A DNA stretch of 64,000 nucleotides from Asticcacaulis sp. EMRT-3 (GCF_030027245.1 NZ_JASERT010000001.1:703001-767000); one strand, 5' to 3'. Positions 27,050 to 36,831 are shown, numbered from the stretch's first letter. Program-made: numbers and translations. Notes: generated by a model from the letters alone, not told the origin.

Positions 27050-27541
27050 GTGAGTAAAGGGCCTTTAGCCTTAAGAACCATCTCCGAAGCCGCCGATAGT
27101 CTGGGCGTGCCGCAGCATGTTTTGCGTTTCTGGGAAACCAAATTCACCTTTATCCGCCCTACCAAACGGGCGGGCGGGCGGCGCTTTTACCGGCCGCAGG
27201 ATGTTGATCTGCTGATCGGCGTCAAAACCCTGCTCTATGATCGTGGCTACACGATTCGCGGTGTGCAAAAGCTGTTCAAGGATGAGGGCCAAAAGGCGAT
27301 CCTCAGCGCCAGTCATCTGCCCGCCTCGCATGAGCCGGAACAGGCTGGCGTAGCGCATCAGGTTTCACAACCGGTTGAAGGTGAAACCGCAGATGCGGAT
27401 ATGGCCGGACACACGCCTGTCATGAGCGCGGATGTACGCGCGCGCCTGCTCGACATCGCCCGTCGGCTCGAAGCCGCGCAGACCCTGCTGGGTCGGCAGA
27501 TCGGCAGGGATACAAAACGCGGAAAATTCTCATCAAACTGA
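27050..27541 (+). CDS. MerR-family transcriptional regulator
   Basis: 163 residues from a GTG start. The winged-helix N-terminus reads [28 protein letters not shown] then [35 protein letters not shown] (residues 8-75). This is the MlrA-like MerR subgroup that usually follows ihfA in alphaproteobacteria. The variable C-terminal part is a Glu- and His-containing linker plus a short helix and has no metal-binding cysteines, so the effector is unknown. Confidence 0.9.
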   Translation: MSKGPLALRTISEAADSLGVPQHVLRFWETKFTFIRPTKRAGGRRFYRPQDVDLLIGVKTLLYDRGYTIRGVQKLFKDEGQKAILSASHLPASHEPEQAGVAHQVSQPVEGETADADMAGHTPVMSADVRARLLDIARRLEAAQTLLGRQIGRDTKRGKFSSN

Positions 27542-27621
27542 GTTTTGGGGATTGCGGCTGCTGATTTTCGTCTCTATAAGCCGCCTCTCCTGAAGGGGCT
27601 TAAAGCACTGGATGGTGTGGA

Positions 27622-27698
<77 letters not shown>

Positions 27699-27710
27699 TT
27701 TAAAGTTCAA

Positions 27711-27740
27711 AATCCCCCGGTTCAGGCCGGGGGATTTTTG
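27711..27740 (+). terminator. Terminator after tRNA-Pro
   Basis: AATCCCCCGG, loop, CCGGGGGATTTTTG; a 9-10 bp GC-rich stem and T run. Confidence 0.9.
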
Positions 27741-27843
27741 ATTCGTGCTGTTCCATTTAGGAAAAGCGAAAATCCGTCTTCCGCGCGGTTGCCTTGTCGT
27801 GGCAAATGGCCTTAAAAACAAGGCTCCCGTCCGCGAGATTTTC

Positions 27844-28650
27844 ATGCGTATCCTGCTCACCAATGATGACGGCATCGAGGCCTACGGGCTGAAGGTGCTT
27901 TATGATATCGCGCGGCGCTTAAGCGACGATGTCTGGGTGTGTGCGCCGGTCATCGAGCAGTCGGGCACGGGGCGCGGCATTACCCTGCATGACCCGTTGC
28001 GCGCCCTCTGCCTGGGCGAAAAGCGCTTCGCCGTTTCCGGCACGCCCACAGATTGCGTGCAGATCGCCGTCAATGACCTGATGCCTGAACCGCCCGATCT
28101 CGTCCTGTCGGGCGTCAATCGCGGTTTCAACCTGGCGCAGGACATTACCCTGTCGGGCACGGTGGCCGGAGCGCTGCAAGGCATGACGCTCGGCGTTCCT
28201 TCCATCGCCCTGTCGCAATGCCTCGATTTCGATATGGAGAGCGAAAGCCAGTGGTCGGCGGCGGTGGCCTATGGCGCGCCGGTGATCAGCCACCTTCTGG
28301 AACGCGGTTGGCCCACAGATGTGGTCATGAACATCAATTTCCCCGATTGCGCCGCCGAGGCCGTCAGCGGCGTCGAAGTCACCCGCCAGGGCTTCCGCGA
28401 CCTGCATGAAATGCACGCGGTCAAGCGCGTCGATCCGCGCGGCCGCGACTATTACTGGCTCAATTTCCACAGCCTGCAACAGAGTCTGGTCGATGGCACC
28501 GATCTGAAGGCCGTGGCGGAAGGGCGCATTTCCGTAACGCCGCTGCATCTTGACCTGACCCATTACGAAACCCTGCACACTCTGCGAAAAACTATGGGCG
28601 GGGTGGCACCGAAATCCATCGTCACTCCAGTGCGCGAGGCTGGCCAATGA
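27844..28650 (+). CDS. surE: 5'-nucleotidase SurE
   Basis: 268 residues. SurE is a metal-dependent nucleoside 5'/3'-monophosphatase. It starts with [19 protein letters not shown] (Asp-Asp metal ligands); other motifs are [39 protein letters not shown] and [13 protein letters not shown] 27844 is chosen because [10 protein letters not shown] is the invariant start; the open frame extends 33 codons upstream through the tRNA terminator region. The stop overlaps pcm by 4 nt. Confidence 0.96.
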   Translation: MRILLTNDDGIEAYGLKVLYDIARRLSDDVWVCAPVIEQSGTGRGITLHDPLRALCLGEKRFAVSGTPTDCVQIAVNDLMPEPPDLVLSGVNRGFNLAQDITLSGTVAGALQGMTLGVPSIALSQCLDFDMESESQWSAAVAYGAPVISHLLERGWPTDVVMNINFPDCAAEAVSGVEVTRQGFRDLHEMHAVKRVDPRGRDYYWLNFHSLQQSLVDGTDLKAVAEGRISVTPLHLDLTHYETLHTLRKTMGGVAPKSIVTPVREAGQ

Positions 28651-29288
28651 GCGGTGAAACACGGCTTGAGCGCCTGATGCACAGCCTGCGTGAGCAGGGC
28701 ATTACTGACAAAAAGGTGCTGACGGCGATGGAGCACACGCCGCGCGACCTGTTCGTGCCCGAGCTGTTCCTTGATCGGTCATGGGAAGATTCGGCCATAC
28801 CGATCAATTGCGGCCAGACCATTTCGCAGCCCTTTATCGTCGGGCTGATGACTCAGGCACTGAAAATCGAAGGCCGCCATCGTGTGCTCGAAATCGGCAC
28901 GGGGTCGGGTTACCAGACGGCGGTGCTGGCGCGGCTGGCGCGCTATGTCTATACGGTCGAACGCTACCGGTCTTTGATGCTGGAGGCTGAAACCCGTCAC
29001 AAACGGCTGATGCTGGAAAATATCATCTACCGCTTCGGCGACGGCTGGCAGGGCTGGCCCGAACAGGCACCGTTCGACCGCATCCTCGTCACCGCCGCCC
29101 TGCCGGAAGCGCCGGTCGATCTGCTGGCCCAGCTCAAGCCGAAGGGCGTCATGGTGGGGCCGCAGGGGCGTGGTTCGACCCAGCGCCTGCTGCGCTACAC
29201 CAAGTCGGCGGAGGGCGATTACAAGATCGAGGATCTCGGTGAGGTGCGCTTTGTGCCGCTGATCAGCGGTGTGGCGAAAGAGGGCTAA
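28647..29288 (+). CDS. pcm: Protein-L-isoaspartate O-methyltransferase
   Basis: 213 residues. It repairs isoaspartyl residues using S-adenosylmethionine, whose site reads [20 protein letters not shown] followed by VYTVERY. The family's conserved substrate motifs [27 protein letters not shown] and [25 protein letters not shown] are also visible. It is coupled to surE (ATGA) and, with the NlpD-like gene at 32108, recalls the surE-pcm-nlpD order of enterobacteria, here broken by other genes. Its last 4 nt overlap the convergent next gene. Confidence 0.96.
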   Translation: MSGETRLERLMHSLREQGITDKKVLTAMEHTPRDLFVPELFLDRSWEDSAIPINCGQTISQPFIVGLMTQALKIEGRHRVLEIGTGSGYQTAVLARLARYVYTVERYRSLMLEAETRHKRLMLENIIYRFGDGWQGWPEQAPFDRILVTAALPEAPVDLLAQLKPKGVMVGPQGRGSTQRLLRYTKSAEGDYKIEDLGEVRFVPLISGVAKEG

Positions 29289-30526
29289 GCCTCACCAACC
29301 GCGCGCGTCGGCACACTCGCGCCGCGGCCCGTTTCATCATCATCCTTGCGGCCTTGTAGCAACGGTTGAAAGGCCGCCGTCAGGCCGGTAATGCCGGTCA
29401 GCAGGCCAAACAGCAGCATGTCCATCGGCGTGCGGTGCCACGAGCTATCGCCGGTGATAGTGGTGATGATGCCATATATCAACCAGATGGTGAAAATCCA
29501 CGACAGGACAAAGGCTAGCACCTTGCCGCCGATGCGGTGAATGAGGCTGATCAGCAGGGCGGCATAGGGCACGATCAGCACCATGTCATAATCGAGCAGG
29601 CGCGGCGTCATCAGCGGCACCAGTCCCATGACCAGCACCAGCCGTTCGTCGCTTGTCAGTTTTCCCCAACGCGCCATCGCCATACCGGCCAGCAGCATGA
29701 CCACCATGAAGCCGAGCGCCAGTTCGACATTGAGATGCGACGATCCCCGCACATGAAAGACGAAATTGGTCAGTTCGAACCAGCCCATGCCGACCTGACG
29801 CGCCATCGCCACCGAATGCAGTGTCTTTTGCCAGGCATGGCCGTAATGGCCGTCGGTTATGATCATCAGATAGAAGATGCCAACCCCGGCCACGGCACGC
29901 CACGAAAAAGCGAAAACCCGCCGCCACAAGGCTTCGTCGGCCAGCAGGAAAAGGATGAAATAGGCCAGGAAGGTCGGTTTGACGCAGGCGCACAGAAACA
30001 CCACCAGCGTGAACGGCCAGCGCGTCTTGCGAAACAGCAGCAAACTCGCCAGCACCAGCGCGTGCATGACGAGGCCGATATTGGCGCACACAAAGGTCAT
30101 CGGCGTCAGGGCGGCGAAGGCCAGCAGGCGGTAGCGGATGTCGATGCCGGGAAAGGGCCGGATCAGGGCGAACCACAGCAGGAAAAGCGTGGCCGGTGCG
30201 AGCAGCAGCCAGATGAACAGGGTGCGCGTGCCCGCCACGCCAAACGTATGGAGTAACGGAAAGAACAGATAGGCCACCTGCGGCGCATAGACATAGGCCG
30301 CCGGGCGGATGGCGTCGCAAACGGGCGGATGGATAGCATAGGGTGAGCGGTGTGCGGCCAGAGTCTTGGCGCCGCATAATACCGCGTCGATGTCCATCAG
30401 CATCCAGGCGTGATGGGTGATCATATGCCAGACGCCGTATCCTACCGGCCAGGCGCAGAAAAGCGCGAACAGAGCCAAAAGCAGCCTGTTGCGGGTCAGC
30501 GCCCGCAAAACGGACAAGGCGTCCAT
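29285..30526 (-). CDS. Polytopic membrane protein, GT87-like (DUF2029)
   Basis: 413 residues with about 10 membrane helices and a first periplasmic loop that contains DIDAVLCGAKTLAAHRSPYAIHPP. The Asp pair and ..YAPQVAYLFFPLL fit the GT87/DUF2029 polyprenyl-phosphate mannosyltransferase-like superfamily. Substrate unknown; the donor is presumably a lipid-linked sugar (family knowledge). No glycan locus surrounds it. It overlaps pcm by 4 nt, convergent. Confidence 0.75.
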   Translation of the reverse strand: MDALSVLRALTRNRLLLALFALFCAWPVGYGVWHMITHHAWMLMDIDAVLCGAKTLAAHRSPYAIHPPVCDAIRPAAYVYAPQVAYLFFPLLHTFGVAGTRTLFIWLLLAPATLFLLWFALIRPFPGIDIRYRLLAFAALTPMTFVCANIGLVMHALVLASLLLFRKTRWPFTLVVFLCACVKPTFLAYFILFLLADEALWRRVFAFSWRAVAGVGIFYLMIITDGHYGHAWQKTLHSVAMARQVGMGWFELTNFVFHVRGSSHLNVELALGFMVVMLLAGMAMARWGKLTSDERLVLVMGLVPLMTPRLLDYDMVLIVPYAALLISLIHRIGGKVLAFVLSWIFTIWLIYGIITTITGDSSWHRTPMDMLLFGLLTGITGLTAAFQPLLQGRKDDDETGRGASVPTRAVGEA

Positions 30527-30566
30527 TATTGATCACCCGTACAATGGCGGGTTTACGCGCCGCCCC

Positions 30567-30881
30567 TCAGATCGGCAGGTAGCGCCGGAATGGGGGAATC
30601 GTCAAGAGGGCGCCTAAGGTGATGAGAACGGCCAAGGCCGGGGCGAGGGCGCTGCCAAGGCCAATCAGGGCCGGGCTGAGATAGGGCATAACCACATAAA
30701 GCAAGGCGCACAGCGTCACCATGCCCGATGCCAGGGTCAGTAAACCCTCGATCAGACGGCGCTTTTCGATGCGTTTCATGACATCGAGCGCAAAGGCGAG
30801 GTCATGAGCGGGTGGAGCGGGCGGGGCCGCGTCCATCAGCAGGGCTTTCAGCGCATCCGGTTCTGAATGGGAGGGGTTCAT
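30567..30881 (-). CDS. Small two-helix membrane protein encoded with an ECF sigma factor (putative anti-sigma)
   Basis: 104 residues. A proline-rich cytoplasmic N-terminus (EPDALKALLMDAAPPAPPAH) and a basic segment (DVMKRIEKRRLIEG) are followed by two membrane segments (about 48-69 and 76-97). It starts 4 nt inside the sigma gene stop (ATGA), so the two are translationally coupled. Small size and coupling suggest an anti-sigma or sigma-modulating protein, but it lacks the ZAS zinc motif (HxxxCxxC), so the role is an inference. Confidence 0.8.
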   Translation of the reverse strand: MNPSHSEPDALKALLMDAAPPAPPAHDLAFALDVMKRIEKRRLIEGLLTLASGMVTLCALLYVVMPYLSPALIGLGSALAPALAVLITLGALLTIPPFRRYLPI

Positions 30882-31408
30882 GACGGTACACCTAACAGTT
30901 CGGCCAGTTTGTGCCGGCCTCTTTGAATATGCGACTTGATCGTGCCAAGCGGAAGCCCCAAAATTTCGGCGGCTTCGGCATGGCTGTAATCACCGGCCAC
31001 GCACAGCGAAATCGCGGCGCGCTGATCGAGCGGCAGGGCCATCAGGGCGCGTTCGACCGCCAGTTTCTGGTCCACCGTTGATGACGCGGTTTGCGGGCGC
31101 ACGTCCTGCCAGTCGGTGTCGCGTGCGGCGGCGCGGTGGAAGCGGCGCCGATCATTGAGCGCCTTGCGGTAGGCGATGCCGCAAACAAAGCTGCGAAAGC
31201 GGGCCTCATCATGCAGCCGGTCGAGGCGCGACCAGGCGGTGACGAAAGCCTCCTGCGCCAGATCGTCGGCGTCATCAGGGCGCACACACAGGCGGCGCAG
31301 GAAGGCCCGCACCGCCTGCTGGTGTTCAGCCACCAGCCGGGAGAAGGCCGCGTCGGAACCCTTCTTCGCCTGTTGCAGCAGGCTGATGCGCGCCTCTGTC
31401 CCGAACAT
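30878..31408 (-). CDS. RNA polymerase ECF-type sigma factor
   Basis: 176 residues with sigma-70 region 2 (FSRLVAEHQQAVRAFLRRLC, DADDLAQEAFVTAWSRLDRL, RFRSFVCGIAYRKALNDRRR) and region 4 (ALPLDQRAAISLCVAGDYSHA then EAAEILGLPLGTIKSHIQRGRHKL). No region 1.1 or 3. It sits in an operon of three: membrane protein 31844, sigma, coupled membrane protein 30881. Target promoters are not evident. Confidence 0.92.
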   Translation of the reverse strand: MFGTEARISLLQQAKKGSDAAFSRLVAEHQQAVRAFLRRLCVRPDDADDLAQEAFVTAWSRLDRLHDEARFRSFVCGIAYRKALNDRRRFHRAAARDTDWQDVRPQTASSTVDQKLAVERALMALPLDQRAAISLCVAGDYSHAEAAEILGLPLGTIKSHIQRGRHKLAELLGVPS

Positions 31409-31415
31409 GCGGCCA

Positions 31416-31844
31416 TTACGCCCTGGGCATGGTGAAGGTCGAAATCAGGGCCCAGACCAGCGAGGCCACGGCCGCTACGCCAAAGGCAACGCCGAGTGCG
31501 GTGAAGACGGCATTGTTCTCACCGAGATGACTATAGTGTCCGGCATAGGAGAAGCCGGCGGCCAGAGCGCTCCAGATCACCACCTTGCGCCAGACGCCCC
31601 ACGGGCCGTAACGGCCATGACGTCCATAACGACCGCGCAATTCATAGGCACGGTCTTCATCGGAACGGATCGCTTCGAGCAGGGCGGCGGGTGGATCCTT
31701 GCCCTGATCGGCATAGGATTTAATCAGTTTCAGGGTTTCGTTACGGTGATGAAAATGGGCGCTCATGGCGAATACCCCCATCAACATGCCGCCTATAGGA
31801 AAGATCAGCCACCAGTAACTGGCGAAAAGCGTGGAAAATGTCAT
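31416..31844 (-). CDS. Membrane protein leading an ECF sigma operon (DUF6249-like)
   Basis: 142 residues with an N-terminal membrane segment (WWLIFPIGGMLMGVFAMS), a cytosolic His-rich helix (HFHHRNETLKLIKSYADQGK then DPPAALLEAI), an Arg/Gly/Tyr-rich linker (RGRYGRHGRYGPWG), and two further membrane segments. The segment after the first helix resembles the DUF6249 domain, often encoded beside ECF sigma genes. ATG at 31844 is decided by AAGGA 7 nt upstream; the open frame runs much further without coding character. The sigma gene starts 7 nt after its stop. Confidence 0.82.
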   Translation of the reverse strand: MTFSTLFASYWWLIFPIGGMLMGVFAMSAHFHHRNETLKLIKSYADQGKDPPAALLEAIRSDEDRAYELRGRYGRHGRYGPWGVWRKVVIWSALAAGFSYAGHYSHLGENNAVFTALGVAFGVAAVASLVWALISTFTMPRA

Positions 31845-32107
31845 GAGAGGTTCCTTTTCTGGACGCGCATGAAGGTAAAATTCAAAACCTTGCGGGCTTT
31901 TGTAACTGAATGTCCGCCGCGATGCGGATTGGATGCGCGGGCGTCGTTTTTTTAAATTGTCCCCGATTTTGACGCTTTTGGGCGTCTTTTGGTCGAATTT
32001 CACCTTCAAGGAGCAGGCATGGTAAGGATTCATTATCCATAAGTTCGCATAGACTTGCCTGAACAAAATCTTAAGGACGCTTAAACCTGATGCCGGAGGA
32101 AACAGCC

Positions 32108-33352
32108 ATGACCCGTAAAGAGCCCGATACCTGCCTGGCCCTGCGTGGCGTGAAACTGATAGCCGCAGGCATGTGCGGGCTCTTGGTGCTGGCATTGCAG
32201 GCCTGTACGACTCCGGGCCAGATGCCTGAGCCGAAATATCCGATCTATATGCAGGATAAGCCCGCCGAAGCGACGGAAACCCCGGCTCAGGCCGGTGACG
32301 ATCAGCCCGTACCCGCCGCCGCGCCGGTTGCCACCGCGCCCGCTGCTGCATCTCAGGGCACCGTGTCGGTCAGCGATCTGCCGCCCCCGCCGCCACCTCC
32401 GCCGCCGCCTGAGGAGATGACGAAAAACACCACGCCCCCGGCGTCTGCGCGTGATACGCACCATGATACCCATATGGCCGCTGCGCCCGTCAGGGATACG
32501 CGCGCCGCCTATGTTTACGTGCTTGAGGCCCATGACACGCTTTACGGGGTTTCGCGCCGCTTCGGCGTGCCGGTGAAGCAGCTTTACGAGATCAATGGCC
32601 TGTCTCAGAATGCCAGCCTGCGGATAGGCGAAAAAGTCCTGCTGCCGCCCAGCGCGGTAGATAAAGGACTGGATCCGCACGCCAATGGCACGGGCATGGT
32701 CAAGCTGGCGACGGCACTGGCTGAAAAGCGTCGCCCGCCCGTTGAGAAAAAGCCCGCGCCGGTCGTTACACCGCCTGCTGCAAAGCCTGTCTCTGAGCCT
32801 GAGCCGGTAAAAGCCCCTGCTTCTGTAAAACCGGTCGTCAGGGCACCTTCGCAAGCCGCCGCAACGACGCCTGCCGCCACAGCAGCGAAAACGGCTCAGC
32901 CGACGCCTGCCGAAGCCGCACCCGGCGGTTTCCCCAGCAATGCGCGCATCGCCGAAATGGGGCACGGCATGTTCGTCTGGCCGGTGCGTGGCAAGCTGCT
33001 GGTGCCGTTTGGCCAACTGGCGCCCAATGTTCGCAATGACGGCATCAATATCGGCGCGCCCATCGGCACCGAGGTCAGGGCTGCCGCTGATGGCATCGTC
33101 GTTTATGAAGGCGATCAGGTGAAGGAGCTGGGCAATACGGTCTATATCAAGCACAGCAATGGCTGGTACACGGGCTATTCGCACCTCGATTCGATGCGCG
33201 TGAAAAATAATGAGACGGTCACCAAGGGCGAGGTAATCGGCACGGTGGGCCAGACCGGCGTCATCGATAAGCCGCAACTGCATTTCGAGGTGCGCTATAC
33301 GCCCTCCACCGATATTGCGCGCCCTGTCGATCCCAGGCTGGTTCTGCCCTGA
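32108..33352 (+). CDS. nlpD: NlpD-like lipoprotein with LysM and degenerate LytM domains
   Basis: 414 residues. A lipoprotein signal ends at LQAC (Cys about 33). A disordered region with ten consecutive prolines follows, then a LysM peptidoglycan-binding domain (YVLEAHDTLYGVSRRFGVPV then IGEKVLLPP, about 140-185), a Pro/Ala linker, and an M23/LytM domain (about 280-414). The domain has TGYSHLD and LHFEVR, but the usual zinc His-Asp motif (HxGIDI) reads RNDGINIG, so two ligands are lost. It is therefore expected to activate cell-wall amidases rather than cut peptidoglycan, as NlpD and EnvC do. ATG at 32108 follows GGAGGAAAC. Confidence 0.9.
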   Translation: MTRKEPDTCLALRGVKLIAAGMCGLLVLALQACTTPGQMPEPKYPIYMQDKPAEATETPAQAGDDQPVPAAAPVATAPAAASQGTVSVSDLPPPPPPPPPPEEMTKNTTPPASARDTHHDTHMAAAPVRDTRAAYVYVLEAHDTLYGVSRRFGVPVKQLYEINGLSQNASLRIGEKVLLPPSAVDKGLDPHANGTGMVKLATALAEKRRPPVEKKPAPVVTPPAAKPVSEPEPVKAPASVKPVVRAPSQAAATTPAATAAKTAQPTPAEAAPGGFPSNARIAEMGHGMFVWPVRGKLLVPFGQLAPNVRNDGINIGAPIGTEVRAAADGIVVYEGDQVKELGNTVYIKHSNGWYTGYSHLDSMRVKNNETVTKGEVIGTVGQTGVIDKPQLHFEVRYTPSTDIARPVDPRLVLP

Positions 33353-33390
33353 CCGCGTCAGTTACATGCCGGAACAGCCCTGAAGCAGTC

Positions 33391-33420
33391 AAAGAGCGGC
33401 CCGTTACGGTCGCTCTTTTC
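33391..33420 (+). terminator. Terminator after the NlpD-like gene
   Basis: AAAGAGCGGCC, loop CGTTAC, GGTCGCTCTTTT: a stem of about 10 bp and T run. Confidence 0.88.
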
Positions 33421-33562
33421 GCGTCCGGGATCATCCGCAACGTAATTAATTATCTCATTGACCTTTTTTTTCATGTGCCTATGTATGGCACACCTCATTT
33501 TTACCCCCGGATATGCCATTCGCGGGTTGTTTTTTATATGGCCTGATTTTCAGGAGATGCCT

Positions 33563-33913
33563 GTGTTCGCTACGCCTGCCTTCGCGCAAACCGCCGGTTC
33601 CGCTGCTGCCGCCCCTGGTGGCGATCTTCTTTCCATGCTGCCGATGCTGGTCGGTTTCGTGGCCATCATGTATTTCTTTATGATTCGCCCGCAACAGCAG
33701 CGCGCCAAGCAGCACAAGGCGATGCTGGCGGCCATGAAGCGCAATGACACTGTGGTTCTGTCATCGGGCATCATTGGTAAGATCACCCGCGTCGAAGAGG
33801 CCGAGGTGATGGTTGAAATCGCTACGGGCGTCAATGTGCGCGTCGTAAAAGCGCAGATCAACGAGGTGCGCGCCAAGGGCGAACCGGCCCCGGCCAACGA
33901 CAAGGCCGCCTGA
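33563..33913 (+). CDS. yajC: Preprotein translocase accessory subunit YajC
   Basis: 116 residues. The YajC pattern is a single membrane segment (about 26-42; LPMLVGFVAIMYFFMIRPQQQ) followed by RAKQHKAMLAAMKRNDTVVLSSGIIGKITRV and VRVVKAQINEV. YajC associates with SecDF in the membrane; secDF follows 61 nt later. The start is uncertain: AGGAG at 33552-33556 abuts ATG 33557 but has a 6-nt spacer to GTG 33563, so GTG is chosen. An upstream leader would give an odd signal-like extension. Confidence 0.93.
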   Translation: MFATPAFAQTAGSAAAAPGGDLLSMLPMLVGFVAIMYFFMIRPQQQRAKQHKAMLAAMKRNDTVVLSSGIIGKITRVEEAEVMVEIATGVNVRVVKAQINEVRAKGEPAPANDKAA

Positions 33914-33974
33914 TAACAGCCTGAATTAGCGCTGAAATTTTTTCCGAATCCGCCCACGACCGAGCACTCAGACC

Positions 33975-36590
33975 ATGATCAATTTATCCCGCTGGAAGGT
34001 AGGCCTCGTTATTGCGGCTGTCCTGCTGGGCGTAGTGTTTACGCTTCCCAATTTCCTGCCCGCCAGTGCCCGCGATTCCGTCAAGAGTTTCCTGCCCACG
34101 GCAACGCTTAATCTGGGCCTCGATCTGCAAGGCGGCTCGTATCTGCTGGTTGGCGTCGATACCGATGCTCTGGTTCAGGAACGCACCACCAACCTGACCG
34201 AGGATGTGCGCAATCAACTGGGCGAACTGGGAATCGGATTCAGCAATCTCGGCAATTCAGGCCATACGGTCAGCGTCCGCATCACCGATCCGGCGCAACT
34301 CGACAAGGCCTATAGCGAACTCAGCAAGATGGCTTCGCCCCTGCCGAAGAATCCAAGTCAGAAGGATCTGACGGTGCAGCGCGGTGCCGATCAGATGATC
34401 ACCATGACCCTGACCGATGACGGAATCCGCGAAACGGCTTCGCGCGCCGTCGATACCTCGATCGAGATAGTGCGCCGCCGGATTGATAATCTCGGCACCA
34501 AGGAGCCCTCCATCACCCGTCAGGGCACGTCGCGTATCGTGGTGGAAGCACCGGGCGAGAGCGATCCTGAGCAACTCAAGCGCATTATCGGCCAGACCGC
34601 CAAGCTGACCTTCCAGATGGTCGATGAAACCGTAGGCCCCGCCGACATCGCCGCCAATCGCATTCCGCCGGGCTCGGAAGCCCTGCCGGATGAAGAAAGC
34701 GGCCAACTGGTTGTCGTGCACAAGGCCGTGCTGGTATCGGGTAACAACCTGACCAAGGCGACGGTCGGGGTTGACCAGAACCAGCAGCCGGCTATTGATT
34801 TCACTTTCGATTCGACCGGCGCGAAGAAATTCGGCAAGGCGACATCGGAAAATATCGGCCAAAAGTTTGCGATCATTCTTGACGGCAAGATCGTGTCCGC
34901 GCCGAAGATTCAGGGCGCGATTCTGGGCGGCCACGGCCAGATTACCGGTTCCTTCACGCCGCAGCAGGCGTCTGATCTGGTGGCGGTGCTCAATGGCGGT
35001 GCCTTGCCGGCACCTTTGAAATTCGAGCAGCAACGCACGGTGACCGCCGAACTGGGTGCCGATGCTGTGGCCAAGGGCGAGCTGTCCACCGTCATCGCCT
35101 TCATTTCGGTCATCGTGTTTATGTTCCTGGCCTATGGCCTGCTGTTCGGCGGCATATCCGTGGCCGCCCTGATCGTCAATCTGCTGCTGTTGATCGGCGG
35201 CATGTCGCTGATGCAGTCCACCCTGACCCTGCCGGGCATTGCCGGTCTGATCCTGACCCTGGCGATGGCCGTGGACGCCAATGTGCTGATCTACGAACGG
35301 ATGCGCGACGAGGTGCATGGCGGGCGCAGTCTGATCGCGGCGCTTAATGCCGGTTTCTCGAAGGCGCTGGAAACCATTCTCGACGCCAATGTCACCACGC
35401 TGGTGGCCGCCGCCATCATGTATATGTTCGGCGCAGGGCCGGTGAAGGGTTTTGCCGTCACCCTGATGCTCGGCACCTTTACCTCGGTCTTCTCGGCCGT
35501 CATGGTGACCCAGGTTCTGGTGGCCCTGTGGTTCAAGTGGCGGCGCCCGAAGGTTCTGCCGATTGCCGATGACGTGGCACCCAAGGCGTGGCCGCTGATC
35601 AAGATACTGCCGAAAAACACCAAGATTCACTTCGTCAATTTTTCGAAATACGCCACCATCATTTCGGTGATCGCGGTCTGTGTTTCACTTTTCCTGACGG
35701 TTGTTTCCGTGCAGGATGGCATTCACCCGCTTAAAGCACCCTGTGGCGGCCTGAACTGCGGCGTCGATTTCAAGGGCGGCACCTCGCTTGAAATCTACAC
35801 GCCGGGCGTGCCGCTCGATCTGTCGCGTCTGCGCGCAAGCTTGAATGCTCAAGGCCTTGAAGATGTTCAGGTTCAGGGCGTCGGTAACGGCACGGATGCC
35901 ATTCTGCGCTTTGAATCGCCATCGGTTGACCCGGTCAACAAGGTGGAAGACGTCAAGGCGGGGCTGACGAAGATTTTCCCGTCGGCCAAATTCTCCAATA
36001 CCGAAGTGGTAGGGGCCAAGGTGTCGTCCGAGCTTTTGACCGGCGGCATTATGGCTCTGTTCATCGCTATCGGCCTGATGATGATCTACATCTGGTTCCG
36101 CTTTGAGTGGCAGTTTGGTCTGGGCGCTGTGGCGGCACTTTTCCACGACGTGATCCTGACCTTTGGCCTGTTTGCTATCTTTCAGCTCGATTTCGATCTG
36201 CGCGCCGTGGCGGCCATCCTGACCATTATCGGCTATTCGATGAACGATACGGTCGTGGTGTTTGACCGCTTGCGTGAAAACCTGCGCAAATACAAGAAGA
36301 TGCCGCTGGCCGATCTGATCAATCTGTCGATCAACGAAACCCTGTCGCGCACGATCATTACCGGCCTGACGGCGGTGATGGCCTTGTCCGGCCTGGCCTT
36401 CCTGGGTGGAGATGCGCTGTTCAGCTTCTCGATTTCGATGATCTTCGGTATTATTGTCGGCACCTATTCGTCGATCTATGTCGCTGCGCCGGTCATCCTG
36501 CTCTGGGGCGTCAACCGCAATGCCGGCGATGTCGAGATCGTCGATATGGGCGGCTACAAGGGTGGCAAGAAGCCGAAGCAGATGCCGTAA
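33975..36590 (+). CDS. secDF: Protein translocase SecDF (single fused chain)
   Basis: 871 residues, with SecD and SecF in one chain. The SecD half (about 1-540) has LGLDLQGGSYLLVGVD, the large periplasmic P1 domain with RRRIDNLGTKEPSI, and six membrane helices including the TLPGIAGLILTLAMAVDANVLIYERM segment. The SecF half (about 560-871) has CGVDFKGGTSLEI and IIGYSMNDTVVVFDRLRENL, then six helices. It uses proton flow to pull exported proteins through SecYEG. It ends in a terminator. Confidence 0.97.
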   Translation: MINLSRWKVGLVIAAVLLGVVFTLPNFLPASARDSVKSFLPTATLNLGLDLQGGSYLLVGVDTDALVQERTTNLTEDVRNQLGELGIGFSNLGNSGHTVSVRITDPAQLDKAYSELSKMASPLPKNPSQKDLTVQRGADQMITMTLTDDGIRETASRAVDTSIEIVRRRIDNLGTKEPSITRQGTSRIVVEAPGESDPEQLKRIIGQTAKLTFQMVDETVGPADIAANRIPPGSEALPDEESGQLVVVHKAVLVSGNNLTKATVGVDQNQQPAIDFTFDSTGAKKFGKATSENIGQKFAIILDGKIVSAPKIQGAILGGHGQITGSFTPQQASDLVAVLNGGALPAPLKFEQQRTVTAELGADAVAKGELSTVIAFISVIVFMFLAYGLLFGGISVAALIVNLLLLIGGMSLMQSTLTLPGIAGLILTLAMAVDANVLIYERMRDEVHGGRSLIAALNAGFSKALETILDANVTTLVAAAIMYMFGAGPVKGFAVTLMLGTFTSVFSAVMVTQVLVALWFKWRRPKVLPIADDVAPKAWPLIKILPKNTKIHFVNFSKYATIISVIAVCVSLFLTVVSVQDGIHPLKAPCGGLNCGVDFKGGTSLEIYTPGVPLDLSRLRASLNAQGLEDVQVQGVGNGTDAILRFESPSVDPVNKVEDVKAGLTKIFPSAKFSNTEVVGAKVSSELLTGGIMALFIAIGLMMIYIWFRFEWQFGLGAVAALFHDVILTFGLFAIFQLDFDLRAVAAILTIIGYSMNDTVVVFDRLRENLRKYKKMPLADLINLSINETLSRTIITGLTAVMALSGLAFLGGDALFSFSISMIFGIIVGTYSSIYVAAPVILLWGVNRNAGDVEIVDMGGYKGGKKPKQMP

Positions 36591-36617
36591 GCTGCGGTTC
36601 AAATCATGTAAAAAGCG

Positions 36618-36644
36618 CGGAAGCCTCGGCTTTCGTGTTTTTTT
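36618..36644 (+). terminator. Terminator after secDF
   Basis: CGGAAGC, tetraloop CTCG, GCTTTCG, then TGTTTTTTT: a 7-bp stem with one G-T pair. Confidence 0.85.
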
Positions 36645-36663
36645 GCAAGCAAAAATAGATTTA

Positions 36664-36784
36664 AACCACGGAAAACACGGATCATGGCCTTTGGCCATGA
36701 CACGGATTTGGGACGAATGCTTACACCAGCATGACCTGTTTATCCGTGACGTCGCTTACGCGGCGATCCGTGTTTTCCGTGGTT
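36664..36784. repeat. CCACGGAAAACACGG inverted-repeat element, copy 2
   Basis: Arms AACCACGGAAAACACGGAT (36664-36682) and its exact reverse complement (36766-36784), 83 nt apart. The interior contains ATGGCCTTTGGCCAT and CGTCGCTTACGCGGCG hairpins. Same arms as 5391-5510. It occupies the secDF-uvrA convergent gap. Confidence 0.92.
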
Positions 36785-36831
36785 CATTTTTTTATTTAAA
36801 CGCTCAAGACTAAGGCGATGTGTCGGCCAAC

